Counted from the stretch's first letter, positions 36,195-45,471 are shown. The stretch: 64,000 nt of DNA from Pseudomonas costantinii (GCF_001870435.1 NZ_MDDR01000020.1:62001-126000), one strand, 5' to 3'. Notes: generated by a model not told the origin, from the sequence alone. Made by a program: numbers and translations.

Positions 36195-37493
36195 CTACTT
36201 CTCGACGATGGCAGTAATGCCCAGCCCACCTGCCGCACAGATCGAAATCAGCCCGCGCCCGCCACCACGCTCATGGATCGCCTTGGCCAACGCCGCCAAT
36301 TGCCGGCCACCGGTGGCGGCAAACGGGTGACCGCAACCGAGGGAGCCGCCGTTGACGTTCATCTTGCTGCGGTCGATAGCGCCCAGCGGTGCGTCCAAGC
36401 CTAGACGGTCGCGGCAGTAATCGGGGTCTTCCCAGGCCTTGAGCGTGCACAGCACTTGGGCCGCGAACGCCTCATGGATCTCGAAGAAGTCAAAGTCGGC
36501 AAAGTTCAGGCCCTCGCGCTTGAGCATGCGTGGCACCGCATAGGCCGGGGCCATCAGCAGGCCTTCGGAGCCGTCGACAAAATTCACCGCCGCCGTCTCA
36601 CCGGTCCGCAAGTAGGCCAACACCGGCAAATTGTGTTCGGTAGCCCAGGCTTCGCTGGCCAACAGCACCACGGAGGCGCCATCGGTCAGTGGCGTGGAGT
36701 TGCCCGCTGTGAGGGTGCCGTTTTGCCGGTCGTAGGCGGGAGACAATCCGGCAAGCTTTTCCAGGCTGGCATCAGCACGCAGGTTGTTATCCCGCGCCAG
36801 GCCGCGATGCGGGCTGATCAGGTCATCAAAAAAACCACGCTTGTACGCCGCATCCAGACGCTGATGACTGGTGAGGGTCAGCTCATCCTGGGCCAGCCGT
36901 TTGATCTGCCAGCGCTTGGCCATTTCCTCGCAGTGTTCGCCCATGGACAAACCGGTGCGCGGTTCACCGTTGCGTGGCAGCAGCGGTTTAAAGAACATTG
37001 AGGGCCGCACTTTAAGCAACGCTTTCAACTTGTCGCCCATGCCTTTGGCGCGATTGGCCGCGAGCAAGGTATGGCGCAGCGATTCATTAATGCCGATGGG
37101 CGCATCGGAGGTGGTATCGGAACCACCGGCAATACCGACTTCGATCTGGCCGAGGGCGATTTTATTCGCCACCAACAAAGCGGCTTCCAGCCCAGTGCCG
37201 CAGGCTTGCTGCACGTCGTAGGCAGGCGTTTGCGGGGACAACGTGGTGGACAACAGCGACTCACGCGCCAGGTTGAAGTCCCGCGAATGCTTGATCACCG
37301 CTCCCGCGGCAAACTCCCCCAGGCGCTGGCCGTGCAGGTTGTAACGGTCCACCAGGCCTTGCAACGCGGCCACCAGCAAATCCTGGTTGCTGTCGTGGGC
37401 GTACACCGTGTTGGAGCGAGCAAAAGGAATGCGGTTGCCGCCGATGATCGCCACGCGGCGAGTCGGGGCCGGGTTGAAGCTGTAGTCACTCAT
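36195..37493 (-). CDS. fadI: Acetyl-CoA C-acyltransferase (thiolase, FadI-like)
   Basis: The 432-aa protein has all thiolase catalytic marks: nucleophile C98 in 'QQACGTGLEAALL', 'EIHEAFAAQVL', 'GGSLGCGHPFAATGGRQL' and the second Cys in 'ICAAGGLG'. The length and the 'NSTPLTDGAS' region fit the FadI-type long thiolases. It cleaves 3-ketoacyl-CoA to acetyl-CoA and a shortened acyl-CoA. No FadB/FadJ partner is encoded nearby. Instead MaoC and FabG4-like genes precede it, and these can perform the hydratase and dehydrogenase steps. Confidence 0.92.
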   Translation of the reverse strand: MSDYSFNPAPTRRVAIIGGNRIPFARSNTVYAHDSNQDLLVAALQGLVDRYNLHGQRLGEFAAGAVIKHSRDFNLARESLLSTTLSPQTPAYDVQQACGTGLEAALLVANKIALGQIEVGIAGGSDTTSDAPIGINESLRHTLLAANRAKGMGDKLKALLKVRPSMFFKPLLPRNGEPRTGLSMGEHCEEMAKRWQIKRLAQDELTLTSHQRLDAAYKRGFFDDLISPHRGLARDNNLRADASLEKLAGLSPAYDRQNGTLTAGNSTPLTDGASVVLLASEAWATEHNLPVLAYLRTGETAAVNFVDGSEGLLMAPAYAVPRMLKREGLNFADFDFFEIHEAFAAQVLCTLKAWEDPDYCRDRLGLDAPLGAIDRSKMNVNGGSLGCGHPFAATGGRQLAALAKAIHERGGGRGLISICAAGGLGITAIVEK

Positions 37494-37502
37494 CGACGGT
37501 TC

Positions 37503-38393
37503 TCACTCCAGACTCTCTTTCCAAATAAATAAGCCACGCATATGCGGTTTGTCCCCGGCGAAATTGCGCACCTCAAACTCCCGTCGCGGGCCAGTCGCCG
37601 GGCGATTCCACAGGGCGACTTGGCCGGGCAGGAAGATCGGCAGTTTGAAGTCGCAATGGGCTTGCGCCTGGTCCAACCCTCCGGGCGGTTGCTGGGCTGC
37701 GAGCGCGCGGCCCAGCGTCCACATGCCGTGGGCGATGGCGCGGCGAAAGCCAAAGATTTTTGCGCCGATCACCGAGGTGTGAATCGGGTTGAAGTCGCCC
37801 GACACCTTGGCAAATCGTCGGCCCAGGTCGGCCGGTAATACCCAGCGTTGGGTGCGCAACAAGCCGTCTTCCTGCAACGCCAGCACGTCATCCCACGGCT
37901 CACCGACCGGGCTTTTCACGTCGCGGCGCAGGTACAGGCTGTCGCTTTCCCATACCAGGGTCCCCGCGCTGTAGGCCCGAGTCGCGATGCTCAGCGCCTG
38001 CCCCTTGGGGTGGGCCACCCAGCGCTCGCAATACACTTCCAGGCGCAGGGCCTGGCCCTCCTCCAGCCGCTGATGCTGGCGAATGCGATTGGCCAAATGC
38101 ACCATGCCACTGGCCGGGTACGGGAAGCTGGGCCGGGTCAGCAGCATCAGGTGCAACGGGAACGCCAGCACATGGGGATAGGACAGCGGCACACCCTGCT
38201 CGCGACGAAATCCGCAGGCGCGGCCGTATGCAGCGATGCCAGTGGGTGACAGTTCCACGGCTGGGCGCACCAGGCAGTCCTGGGGTAGCGCCGGTGTACC
38301 GTCGAGCTTGGGTTTGCGCAAGGCGCGTACACCGTCCAGCAACAGCTTGGTGCGCGACGGTGGCGGGTCGATAATCTGCGTCACATAGTCCAT
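37503..38393 (-). CDS. MaoC family (R)-enoyl-CoA hydratase/dehydratase
   Basis: The 296-aa protein has an N-terminal degenerate hotdog half and a C-terminal active one. The latter carries the hydratase-2 motif 'FAKVSGDFNPIHTSVIGAKIFGFRRAIAHGMW' with catalytic Asp and His. Such two-hotdog MaoC proteins hydrate trans-2-enoyl-CoA to the R-3-hydroxyacyl-CoA. It lies between the thiolase gene and a two-domain FabG-like gene in what looks like one operon. That context supports beta-oxidation or supply of R-3-hydroxyacyl-CoA for polyhydroxyalkanoate. Confidence 0.9.
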   Translation of the reverse strand: MDYVTQIIDPPPSRTKLLLDGVRALRKPKLDGTPALPQDCLVRPAVELSPTGIAAYGRACGFRREQGVPLSYPHVLAFPLHLMLLTRPSFPYPASGMVHLANRIRQHQRLEEGQALRLEVYCERWVAHPKGQALSIATRAYSAGTLVWESDSLYLRRDVKSPVGEPWDDVLALQEDGLLRTQRWVLPADLGRRFAKVSGDFNPIHTSVIGAKIFGFRRAIAHGMWTLGRALAAQQPPGGLDQAQAHCDFKLPIFLPGQVALWNRPATGPRREFEVRNFAGDKPHMRGLFIWKESLE

Positions 38394-38396
38394 GGC

Positions 38397-39740
38397 TCAG
38401 GCTCCCAGCAAACTTTGGCCACACACACGCACGACTTGGCCGTTGACCCCGCCCGACGCCGGATGCGCCAACCAGGCGATGGTCTCGGCCACGTCGATCG
38501 GCTGGCCGCCCTGGGACAGCGAGTTCATGCGCCGCCCCGCTTCGCGAATCATCAGTGGGATTTTCGCGGTCATCTGGGTTTCGATAAACCCAGGCGCCAC
38601 CGCATTGACCGTGACCTGTTGCGCGGCCGCACGCGGTGCCAAGCCCTGTACCAGGCCAATCACCCCGGCTTTGGACGTGGCGTAGTTGCTTTGCCCAAGG
38701 TTGCCGGCGATGCCGGAAATCGACGACACGCACACGATCCGCCCACCCGGGTTCAGCCCCTGGCTTTCCAGCAGCGCGCTGCTCAGTTGCAACGGCGCTT
38801 CGAGGTTGACCGCCAGTACGCTGCGCCAGGCCGCTTCGGTCATCTTGGCGATGGTCTTGTCGCGGGTGATTCCGGCGTTGTGCACCACCACGTCAAAGGC
38901 GCCGTATTGGCTGACATGGGCTTGCAACAGCGAGGCCGCATCCGCTGCGGTGATATCCAACGGCAACGCTGAGCCGCCCACGCCTGTCGCGGCTTGCTGC
39001 AGCGCGTCCTGGGCTTGAGGCACGTCCACGCACACCACATGGGCGCCGTCCCGCGCCAACACTTGGGCGATCGCCAAGCCGATACCACGGGACGCGCCGG
39101 TGACCAGCGCACGCTGACCGGCGAAGGGTTTTTCCCAGTTGATTGCTTTGTTGTCATCCACCGGTTTTTCCAGACGCACCACTTGCCCCGACACATAAGC
39201 CGAACGGCGCGACAGGAAGAACCGCAGGCTGCTGTCCAGTGCGTCTTCGGCACCCGGCGCCACGTAGATCAATTGCACGGTGATCGCCCGGCGCAACTCC
39301 TTGGCCAGCGAACGCACCAGGCCTTCAAGCGCGCGTTGGGCGATGGCTTGGGGCAGGTCTTTGCAATGTTCCGGCGCCGTGCCGAGCACCACCACGCGGC
39401 CATGGTGGGCGAGGCGCTTGGCATTGGCGTGGAAGAATACGTAAATCTCGTCGAGCTGCTGCAAATCGACCACGCCACTGGCGTCGTACACCGCGCCCTG
39501 CACCTTGACCGTGGAAGGCGCCTTGAGGGTCGCTGGAGTAGCGACGACCGTGTCGGTGGCGCTGAAGATCTGTTGCACCTGCGTAGTAAGGCGCCCTGAC
39601 CCAGCGACAATCACCGGGTTGGCCAGCCCCGGTTGGCCGCTGCGATGACGTTGCAGCGACAAGGGTTGCGGCAAACCGATGGCCTGGGCCAGACGACGGC
39701 CCCAGGGGGAATTGACGAACGATAGGTAGCTGTCACTCAT
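38397..39740 (-). CDS. Two-domain 3-oxoacyl-(ACP/CoA) reductase, FabG4-like SDR
   Basis: The protein is 447 aa from ATG at 39740. The N-terminal half (about 1-195) is a degenerate Rossmann domain without a glycine motif. The C-terminal half (about 205-447) is an active SDR: 'VTGASRGIGLAIA', 'HNAGITRDK', Ser in 'VSSISG', and Y-x3-K in 'SNYATSKAG'. This is the high-molecular-weight FabG4 layout, which interconverts 3-ketoacyl- and R-3-hydroxyacyl-CoA. MaoC follows 3 bp after its stop. In this operon the oxidative direction would complete beta-oxidation with R-stereochemistry. Confidence 0.9.
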   Translation of the reverse strand: MSDSYLSFVNSPWGRRLAQAIGLPQPLSLQRHRSGQPGLANPVIVAGSGRLTTQVQQIFSATDTVVATPATLKAPSTVKVQGAVYDASGVVDLQQLDEIYVFFHANAKRLAHHGRVVVLGTAPEHCKDLPQAIAQRALEGLVRSLAKELRRAITVQLIYVAPGAEDALDSSLRFFLSRRSAYVSGQVVRLEKPVDDNKAINWEKPFAGQRALVTGASRGIGLAIAQVLARDGAHVVCVDVPQAQDALQQAATGVGGSALPLDITAADAASLLQAHVSQYGAFDVVVHNAGITRDKTIAKMTEAAWRSVLAVNLEAPLQLSSALLESQGLNPGGRIVCVSSISGIAGNLGQSNYATSKAGVIGLVQGLAPRAAAQQVTVNAVAPGFIETQMTAKIPLMIREAGRRMNSLSQGGQPIDVAETIAWLAHPASGGVNGQVVRVCGQSLLGA

Positions 39741-39787
39741 AAAGACATTCACTCACAACACAATCCGGACGTGTAAACCCGATCACA

Positions 39788-39860
39788 TGGGGGAGCTGGC
39801 TTACCTGCGATAGCGGTGTGTCATTCACCACCGTCATCGCAGGCAGGTCGGTTCCCACAC
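39788..39860. repeat. REPIN-type repeat
   Basis: Imperfect inverted arms of the 'gtgggagctggcttacctgcgat' family lie between the fadE stop and the FabG4-like start. The centre has a small GGTG-TGTCATTCACC dyad. Confidence 0.75.
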
Positions 39861-39874
39861 TGACTGGGTTTCTT

Positions 39875-42403
39875 CTAATTGACCGAGGCGTTTTCGCCTT
39901 GGCTACTACGGCGCTTTGCCGCTGGCTTGGCCAACGCCTGCTGACGCTGCTGCAGCGCCTCCAGCAAACCGAAGTCCTGCGGGAAATCGTCGACCTGGAT
40001 GCCGTGATCGGCGTATTCCACATAGCGCGCCAGCAAGGCCTCTTCGTCATCACTGATCAGGTCCAGTGCTCGTGCCTTGACGCGCCAGCCGGTGAACGCT
40101 GTGGCGGAAATCGGCATGGGTTCGATCAGGCCTTGTTTGACGGCAGACTTGAGGCGAGCGTCGATAAGCTCCACTTGCGGCAACAAACGGAAACCCAACT
40201 CGCCGTAAGCCAACTTGTCGATTTCCGGACGTGGGATGTAGGAATTGGCCAGCAAGCGGTCGCGCGTTTCGCCGGGGGTTTGCACCACTTCAGCCACTTG
40301 GGCCAACAGTCGATCCGACGGTTTACGCAGCGGGATACCAAACGGGAAACTCAAGCCTCGCACCACTGCTGCTGCGACTTTCGAGGGGTAGTTGTCGAGC
40401 ACTTCGGCGAGGGCTTCATGGGCGCGCAGCAATGCGTCCTGGGCCGACCAGTGCACCAGAGGCAGGTCCGCTTGTGGCCTGCCGTCGTCCTCGAAACGCT
40501 TGAGCACGCAAGACAAGATGTACAGCTGCGACAGAATATCGCCCAAGCGCCCAGTGATACTTTCCTTGCGCTTGAGGGCGCCGCCCAACACGCCCATGGA
40601 GACATCCGAGATCAGCGCCAACACCACCGACAGACGATTGGCCTGGCGGTAGTAGGACGCCAGCGCCGGGTCGGTCTTGGCCGGTGCGGAAAGCAAGCGG
40701 CCGGCGGTCAGCGAATGCACAGCCGCGCGTACGGTATTGGCCAGCACAAAGCTCACATGGCCGAACATTGCGCTGTCGAACGCTGCCAACGCCTTGCGCC
40801 GGTCAGGGTTGCGCGCCGCTTCCATCTCGCGGAAAACATAGGGATGGCAGCGGATCAGCCCCTGGCCAAAGATGATCAGGCAGCGGGTCATGATGTTCGC
40901 ACCCTCTACCGTGATCGCGATGGGGCTTTGCTGATAAGCGCGTGCCAGGAAATTATTCGGGCCCATGCAGATGCCCTTGCCCGCGACGATGTCCATGCCG
41001 TCATTGACAATAATCCGCGCGCGCTCAGTGACGTGGTACTTGGCAATGGCCGAAATCACCGACGGTTTCTCCCCCGCATCCAGGGACGCCACCGACACTT
41101 TGCGCACCGCATCGCAGGCATATAGATGCCCGGCCATACGCGCCAATGGCGCCTGCACCCCTTCGAACTTGCCGATGGGCAGGCCGAACTGTTTACGCAT
41201 CGCCGCATAGGCGGTGGTGCCGCGTACCGCGACCTTGCCCAGACCGACGTTGGCCGATGGCAGGGAAATCGCCCGGCCAGCCGCCAAGCATTCCATCAAC
41301 ATGCGCCAGCCGTTGCCGACTTGTTCGCGTCCGCCGATCACCCATTCCAACGGAATGAACACATCCTTGCCGGTGGTTGGGCCGTTCTGGAACACCGCGT
41401 TCAACGGCCAGTGACGCCGACCGCTGTTGACACCGGGGTGAGAGGTTGGGATCAACGCGCAAGTGATCCCCAAGGAACCGGGAGCGCCCAACAAACCTTC
41501 AGGGTCTTCTGCGCGAAACGCCAGGCCGAGCACCGTGGCGATCGGGCCAAGCGTGATGTAGCGCTTGTCCCAAGTCACCTTGAAGCCCAGCACTTCCTCG
41601 CCTTCGTGCAGGCCTTTGCAGACGATGCCCAGGTCCGGAATCGCACCCGCATCAGAACCTGCATAGGGGCTGGTCAGCGCAAAGCACGGGATATCTTCAC
41701 CACGGGCCAATCGCGGTAAGTAGTAATTGCGCTGGGCATCCGTGCCGTAGTGCAAGAGCAGCTCGGCCGGGCCCAGCGAGTTGGGCACCATCACCGAAAT
41801 CGCCGCCGCCGAGCAGCGTGTCGACAGCTTCATCACCACCTGGGAATGCGCATAGTGGGAGAAGCCTTTGCCACCGTACTGCTTGGGAATGATCATGCCG
41901 AGGAACCCGGCATCCTTGGTGTACTGCCAGCCTTCGGGGGACATGTCTTGCCAGACCTGGGTGGTTTCCCAGTCGTTGGCGATGTCACAAAGGGTTTCGA
42001 CTTCGTTGTCGAGAAAGGCTTGCTCTTCCGCGCTCAGGCTGGCCGGTGCGGCTTGCAGCAGACGCTTCCAGTCTGGTTTGCCGCTGAACAACTCGGCGTC
42101 CCACCACACGGTGCCGGACTCGATGGCGGCGCGTTCGGTGTCGGACATCGCCGGCATGATCGTGCGAAACAGCGCCAGCGCCTTACTGGTCAACAGCGTG
42201 CGGCGCAGCGGTTTGATCGTCAGCAGCAGCGCCGGCAATACCACCAGCACCGCCGCGATTGTGGTGCCAAGACCGGCCACCACGTTGAACAGGTAACCAA
42301 CCGCCAGCCATATCAGGCCAACACCCAGCCAAAGGGTGGCAGCGGCTTGTCGATACGCCAGGGCAATCGCTGCTGCGAGTCCCGCCAATAACCAGATAAC
42401 CAT
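39875..42403 (-). CDS. fadE: Acyl-CoA dehydrogenase, long FadE type
   Basis: The protein is 842 aa from ATG at 42403. It has one or two N-terminal membrane helices ('VIWLLAGLAAAIALAY' and a further segment near 30-75), then a full acyl-CoA dehydrogenase core (about 100-620). Core features include 'ALTSPYAGSDAGAIPDLG', 'GPTTGKDVFIPLEWVIGG', 'LGKVAVRGTTAYAAMRKQFGLPIGKFEGVQ' and 'EGANIMTRCLIIFGQG'. A FadE-type C-terminal domain follows. It introduces the trans-2 double bond into acyl-CoA with FAD. The upstream region is very AT-rich. No CA motif is seen at its start, unlike several neighbours. Confidence 0.93.
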   Translation of the reverse strand: MVIWLLAGLAAAIALAYRQAAATLWLGVGLIWLAVGYLFNVVAGLGTTIAAVLVVLPALLLTIKPLRRTLLTSKALALFRTIMPAMSDTERAAIESGTVWWDAELFSGKPDWKRLLQAAPASLSAEEQAFLDNEVETLCDIANDWETTQVWQDMSPEGWQYTKDAGFLGMIIPKQYGGKGFSHYAHSQVVMKLSTRCSAAAISVMVPNSLGPAELLLHYGTDAQRNYYLPRLARGEDIPCFALTSPYAGSDAGAIPDLGIVCKGLHEGEEVLGFKVTWDKRYITLGPIATVLGLAFRAEDPEGLLGAPGSLGITCALIPTSHPGVNSGRRHWPLNAVFQNGPTTGKDVFIPLEWVIGGREQVGNGWRMLMECLAAGRAISLPSANVGLGKVAVRGTTAYAAMRKQFGLPIGKFEGVQAPLARMAGHLYACDAVRKVSVASLDAGEKPSVISAIAKYHVTERARIIVNDGMDIVAGKGICMGPNNFLARAYQQSPIAITVEGANIMTRCLIIFGQGLIRCHPYVFREMEAARNPDRRKALAAFDSAMFGHVSFVLANTVRAAVHSLTAGRLLSAPAKTDPALASYYRQANRLSVVLALISDVSMGVLGGALKRKESITGRLGDILSQLYILSCVLKRFEDDGRPQADLPLVHWSAQDALLRAHEALAEVLDNYPSKVAAAVVRGLSFPFGIPLRKPSDRLLAQVAEVVQTPGETRDRLLANSYIPRPEIDKLAYGELGFRLLPQVELIDARLKSAVKQGLIEPMPISATAFTGWRVKARALDLISDDEEALLARYVEYADHGIQVDDFPQDFGLLEALQQRQQALAKPAAKRRSSQGENASVN

Positions 42404-42593
42404 GGGGATACCTCTACTCAATTCAGGGTACGGCCAGCGCCCAGCCAGATCGGAATGACCTGCGGCGTAAAGCCACACTACAAACTTGAAAAGATAAATT
42501 CAAATTTTGTTTTGAAATTTTTATTTAATGCATTGGCAAAAAAATAAGGCCTGAACGAGTCAGCCTGTTTGATCAACAATCAAGAGGGTTTAT

Positions 42594-42628
42594 GCAGCGA
42601 ACACCAAGATGCGCTGGGTGCTCGCTGC
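42594..42628 (-). terminator. Hairpin after the fadL gene
   Basis: Twelve-bp arms with one mismatch (GCAGCGAACACC and GGTGCTCGCTGC) lie 10 bp after the fadL stop on the minus strand. No strong T-run follows, so termination is only likely. Confidence 0.5.
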
Positions 42629-42637
42629 AAAGCTTGC

Positions 42638-44089
42638 TTAGAACTTGTAAGTGGCGGACACGCTGACGATGTCGCCTGAGGACTCGGCCGTACCGTCGAG
42701 TCGGCCACCACCAAGACGATCGATGTTCTGGGTCCTGATATTGACCTTCTCGACAAACTGGTGCGAATACGCGGCATCCAACGTCAAGCCGGGAATGGCC
42801 TTGATGTCGTAACCGGCGCCCAGCGACGCAAAATAGCGGTTGCCGTCAGGGATACGTGGGTCGCGCGTCGAGTTACGGGTCGGGGTCTGGTCATACGCCA
42901 CACCGGCCCGCAAGGTCAGCTCATCCGTGGCCCTGAAGTCGCCACCCAGGGAGTACATCCAGGCGTCCTTGTAGTTATAGGGAATGGCGACGATCGTCGA
43001 CCCATCGGATTTGAGTGTCAGGTCCTTGAAGGATGACCATTGGGTCCACATGGCGCTGACGCCCAAGGTCCAACGGTCGTTGAACTGGTGCACCCAGTCA
43101 AACGCGGCAGTGGCGGGAATATCCAACTGAGTGCTGGCGTTGGCACCATTGGGATACAACTTCAGCCCAGGGTAAGCCGTTTCGACCAGTGTTTTACCGT
43201 TACCGAAGATCGTGTCATCCGTCATCAAGCCGTTATTCAATGCATCAGCCCGGATGTTGTACTTACCGGTCATCTTGTTTTTGATTTTGGCGTGGTAGTT
43301 AACGCCCAGCGAATCCTGATCAGTCGGCTTCCAGACAATGCCGGTAAACCAGCCGACAGAGACATTGTCGACTTTGACGCGCATCAGTGCGGTACCGACG
43401 CCTGGCGGAAACGCCCCGTTACCCAAGCCTGGAGAGACCGAGGCTGCCGAAAACAGGTCGACGTTCTGGCTGACGAAACCTTGGCTACGCTGGACGATCA
43501 AGCCACCACCGATGGAGAAATCGTCGCGCACTTTGAAGGATAAGGAACCCGTCAGGCCGACGGTTTCAATTTTGGTGTCCACGGCGAAGTCGCGGAACTT
43601 GGAGTTTTCATCCCATGTGGTACGCATACCTTGCGGCACGACCTGACTGAGGCCGAATGCAAAGCGGTCACCGATCGGGATAACCAGAAAACCGGTGGGC
43701 AGCCATGCGGTGAAACCGCCTTGGCCACCATCATTATGGTTAACCGTTGCAGTACTCGGATCAAAGCTGCCATCCGGCATCACCGCAGTATTGGTGACTG
43801 GATTACCTTGGTAATCGTAAGCCTGGCCGCTGTATTTGATCTTGACCCGGGCATAGTCGACGGTCTGTTGCACGACGGCTTGGTCGACAAACGCCATGGC
43901 CGCTGGGTTGTTGTACGCAGAACTTGGGTCGTTCTTGAACAGAGAACCGCCGCCGAACGCCCGACCCCAGCCAGGGGCACCGTAAGTCGGCGTAGAGAAA
44001 CCACCTGCCTGTACGGGCGCGGTGCTCATCAGCCCCCCCAGTATTGCCAGCCCCAGCAGTGTTTTAGCCTGTTGTTTCTTAGTGATCAT
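42638..44089 (-). CDS. fadL: OmpP1/FadL family outer-membrane transporter
   Basis: ATG at 44089 is chosen because AAGGAG is upstream; this gives 483 aa. A signal peptide ('LLGLAILGGLMSTAPVQA') is followed by the FadL N-terminal hatch region 'GGSLFKNDPSSAYNNPAAMAFVDQAVVQQ', with the usual NPA. A beta-barrel follows and ends in an aromatic residue ('SVSATYKF'). FadL channels admit long-chain fatty acids and hydrocarbons. Its place between fadE and the praB/alkB genes suggests alkane or fatty-acid uptake for this block. Confidence 0.92.
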   Translation of the reverse strand: MITKKQQAKTLLGLAILGGLMSTAPVQAGGFSTPTYGAPGWGRAFGGGSLFKNDPSSAYNNPAAMAFVDQAVVQQTVDYARVKIKYSGQAYDYQGNPVTNTAVMPDGSFDPSTATVNHNDGGQGGFTAWLPTGFLVIPIGDRFAFGLSQVVPQGMRTTWDENSKFRDFAVDTKIETVGLTGSLSFKVRDDFSIGGGLIVQRSQGFVSQNVDLFSAASVSPGLGNGAFPPGVGTALMRVKVDNVSVGWFTGIVWKPTDQDSLGVNYHAKIKNKMTGKYNIRADALNNGLMTDDTIFGNGKTLVETAYPGLKLYPNGANASTQLDIPATAAFDWVHQFNDRWTLGVSAMWTQWSSFKDLTLKSDGSTIVAIPYNYKDAWMYSLGGDFRATDELTLRAGVAYDQTPTRNSTRDPRIPDGNRYFASLGAGYDIKAIPGLTLDAAYSHQFVEKVNIRTQNIDRLGGGRLDGTAESSGDIVSVSATYKF

Positions 44090-44099
44090 GCGGCACTCC

Positions 44100-44107
44100 T
44101 TATTATT
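44100..44107 (-). promoter_or_regulatory. Hfq/Crc CA motif (AATAATAA) overlapping the fadL ribosome-binding site
   Basis: AATAATAA runs directly into AAGGAG, ending 10 nt before the start at 44089. Confidence 0.6.
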
Positions 44108-44209
44108 ATGCGCGTCCGGCATTGCCGGCTTTCCACGTCAGCCGGCACCTCTGGCGAGGCGCCGGCCTTTCAACGGGTGATCAACCCTTTGTTCTGCAAC
44201 GCGGGGGCG

Positions 44210-44713
44210 TTATGGGTTAACAGTCAGACCGCTGGCAGTCGTGGTCAGCGACACAATGTTGCAGCCGCCACTCAGTGCCTGGTTGGACGCTGTCAGAGTG
44301 TGAGCCGCAGCGTCCCAAACCACGTTGATTGAGGTTGGGCCGCAATCAGTGCCAGGAATGATGATGGTCTTTTTGATGGTGTAACCAACGTTATCCACTT
44401 GGCCTGTGGTGCCCGACAATGCGGTCAGCTTCCAGCCCGGCGACGGGATGCTTTTCAGGGTTGGCAGACTGCACAGACCACCACCGGTCAGCGCCGCGTT
44501 GTTGATGGTGGCAATGCCGCCACTGACGTTACCGCTGAAAGTAATGCCACACGTCACAGAGCCCCCGAATGAAGACGGTGACTGCACCACGATGGAGCCT
44601 GCGGTGGTGGTGAAAGGACCTTCAGGGCTGATCGAAGCCGCACTGGCCATCGAAGCCGCACCAACGCACAGAGCAAACGAAGTTACACAAACGAGGGTTT
44701 TCAAGCTTTTCAT
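44210..44713 (-). CDS. Secreted PraB-like protein (alkane oxidation activator family), copy 1
   Basis: This 167-aa protein has a signal peptide (residues 1 to about 26, ending ASA-ASI) and a mature beta-rich domain. The mature cysteines are C55, C81, C124 and C151, spaced like those of the next protein (C54, C82, C120, C147). The segment 'DCGPTSINVVWDAAAHTLTASNQ' and the general form match what I recall of PraB, a small secreted Pseudomonas protein linked to growth on alkanes. Its exact role (activator, surface or biofilm protein) is unsettled. It lies in tandem with its paralogue and close to alkB. The CA motif overlaps its start codon. Confidence 0.75.
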   Translation of the reverse strand: MKSLKTLVCVTSFALCVGAASMASAASISPEGPFTTTAGSIVVQSPSSFGGSVTCGITFSGNVSGGIATINNAALTGGGLCSLPTLKSIPSPGWKLTALSGTTGQVDNVGYTIKKTIIIPGTDCGPTSINVVWDAAAHTLTASNQALSGGCNIVSLTTTASGLTVNP

Positions 44714-44720
44714 TATTGTT
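44713..44720 (-). promoter_or_regulatory. Hfq/Crc CA motif (AACAATAA) overlapping the praB-like copy 1 start codon
   Basis: AACAATAA follows AGGA directly and its last A is the first base of ATG. Confidence 0.55.
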
Positions 44721-44844
44721 CCTCACATGTAATGGCGAGTCATTCGCCGGGGTAATGGCCATGAACGAGAGGTCACGGTGAATCTGCAGAACTTCCCTTT
44801 CCAGCCAAATTTCAATTCATTTACCGCTACACATTCTGGGGGTA

Positions 44845-45339
44845 TTACTCAACGACCTTGAAAGTCGGCGGCATCTTGATCGACACCGTTTTTATGGTGC
44901 AGTCTTCGCCAATCGGTACATTCGCGGCTTCCAACTTACCGGTGGCGTTATCCCACGTACCGTCGGCGGTAGAGGGACCGCACTTACCGCCCAGGCCGAA
45001 CGCGTGAACATCTACGCTGATCTTCGACATGGAACCGCTTTTTGTATCTTTGGCAACTAATACCCACGGCAAGTTAATCGCTTCGACACGGCTGCACTTG
45101 AGACCGCCATCGAACTCAACTTTGTCGACATTCACCGAGGCACCATCGGCCGCCACCTTGCCGGCGACCTTGATGGTGCAGTCGGCGCTGATCAGCGCGC
45201 CTTTGGAAAAACTGATGGGACCTTGGGCAGTAAAGGCACTGCCGGCGGGTTCGATACGTGCAGCCTGGGCTTGGTGATAAACAATCAGGCCCAGGGCGGC
45301 CAATACGATATGCGTGGTGAACTTGGCAGGGCTATGCAT
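44845..45339 (-). CDS. Secreted PraB-like protein, copy 2
   Basis: This 164-aa protein has a signal peptide (residues 1 to about 27, ending AQA-ARI). Its mature domain matches copy 1 in order and spacing: 'PAGSAFTAQGPISFSKGALISADCTIKVAG', 'GGLKCS', 'GGKCGPSTADGTWDNATGKLEAAN' and 'EDCTIKTV'. Four cysteines suggest two disulfides. The two proteins are diverged paralogues rather than a recent duplication. AAGGGAAGGA precedes the ATG. It is the gene nearest to the alkB stop and probably shares its regulation. Confidence 0.75.
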   Translation of the reverse strand: MHSPAKFTTHIVLAALGLIVYHQAQAARIEPAGSAFTAQGPISFSKGALISADCTIKVAGKVAADGASVNVDKVEFDGGLKCSRVEAINLPWVLVAKDTKSGSMSKISVDVHAFGLGGKCGPSTADGTWDNATGKLEAANVPIGEDCTIKTVSIKMPPTFKVVE

Positions 45340-45361
45340 GGTGTACGTCCTTCCCTTGAAA

Positions 45362-45369
45362 TTATTGTT
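45362..45369 (-). promoter_or_regulatory. CA motif (AACAATAA) before praB-like copy 2
   Basis: AACAATAA lies 23-30 nt before the start, ahead of the AAGGGAAGGA ribosome-binding site. Confidence 0.45.
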
Positions 45370-45471
45370 GTAGGGTCAAACAACTTTCTTGCCACGAAAT
45401 CGGTAAACCTTAGGCGATATAAACCTGCGCGATACACAGATCCCGAGTACGCCCACTCACTTCAATTCACA

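Noticed and set aside
37900..38733. A 277-codon minus-strand frame across the MaoC/FabG junction
   Set aside because: It spans the end of one conserved gene and the start of another in a different frame; Arg/Gly/Ala-rich shadow.
39818..41125. A 435-codon plus-strand frame opposite fadE
   Set aside because: It overlaps the conserved C-terminal part of fadE and has antisense composition.
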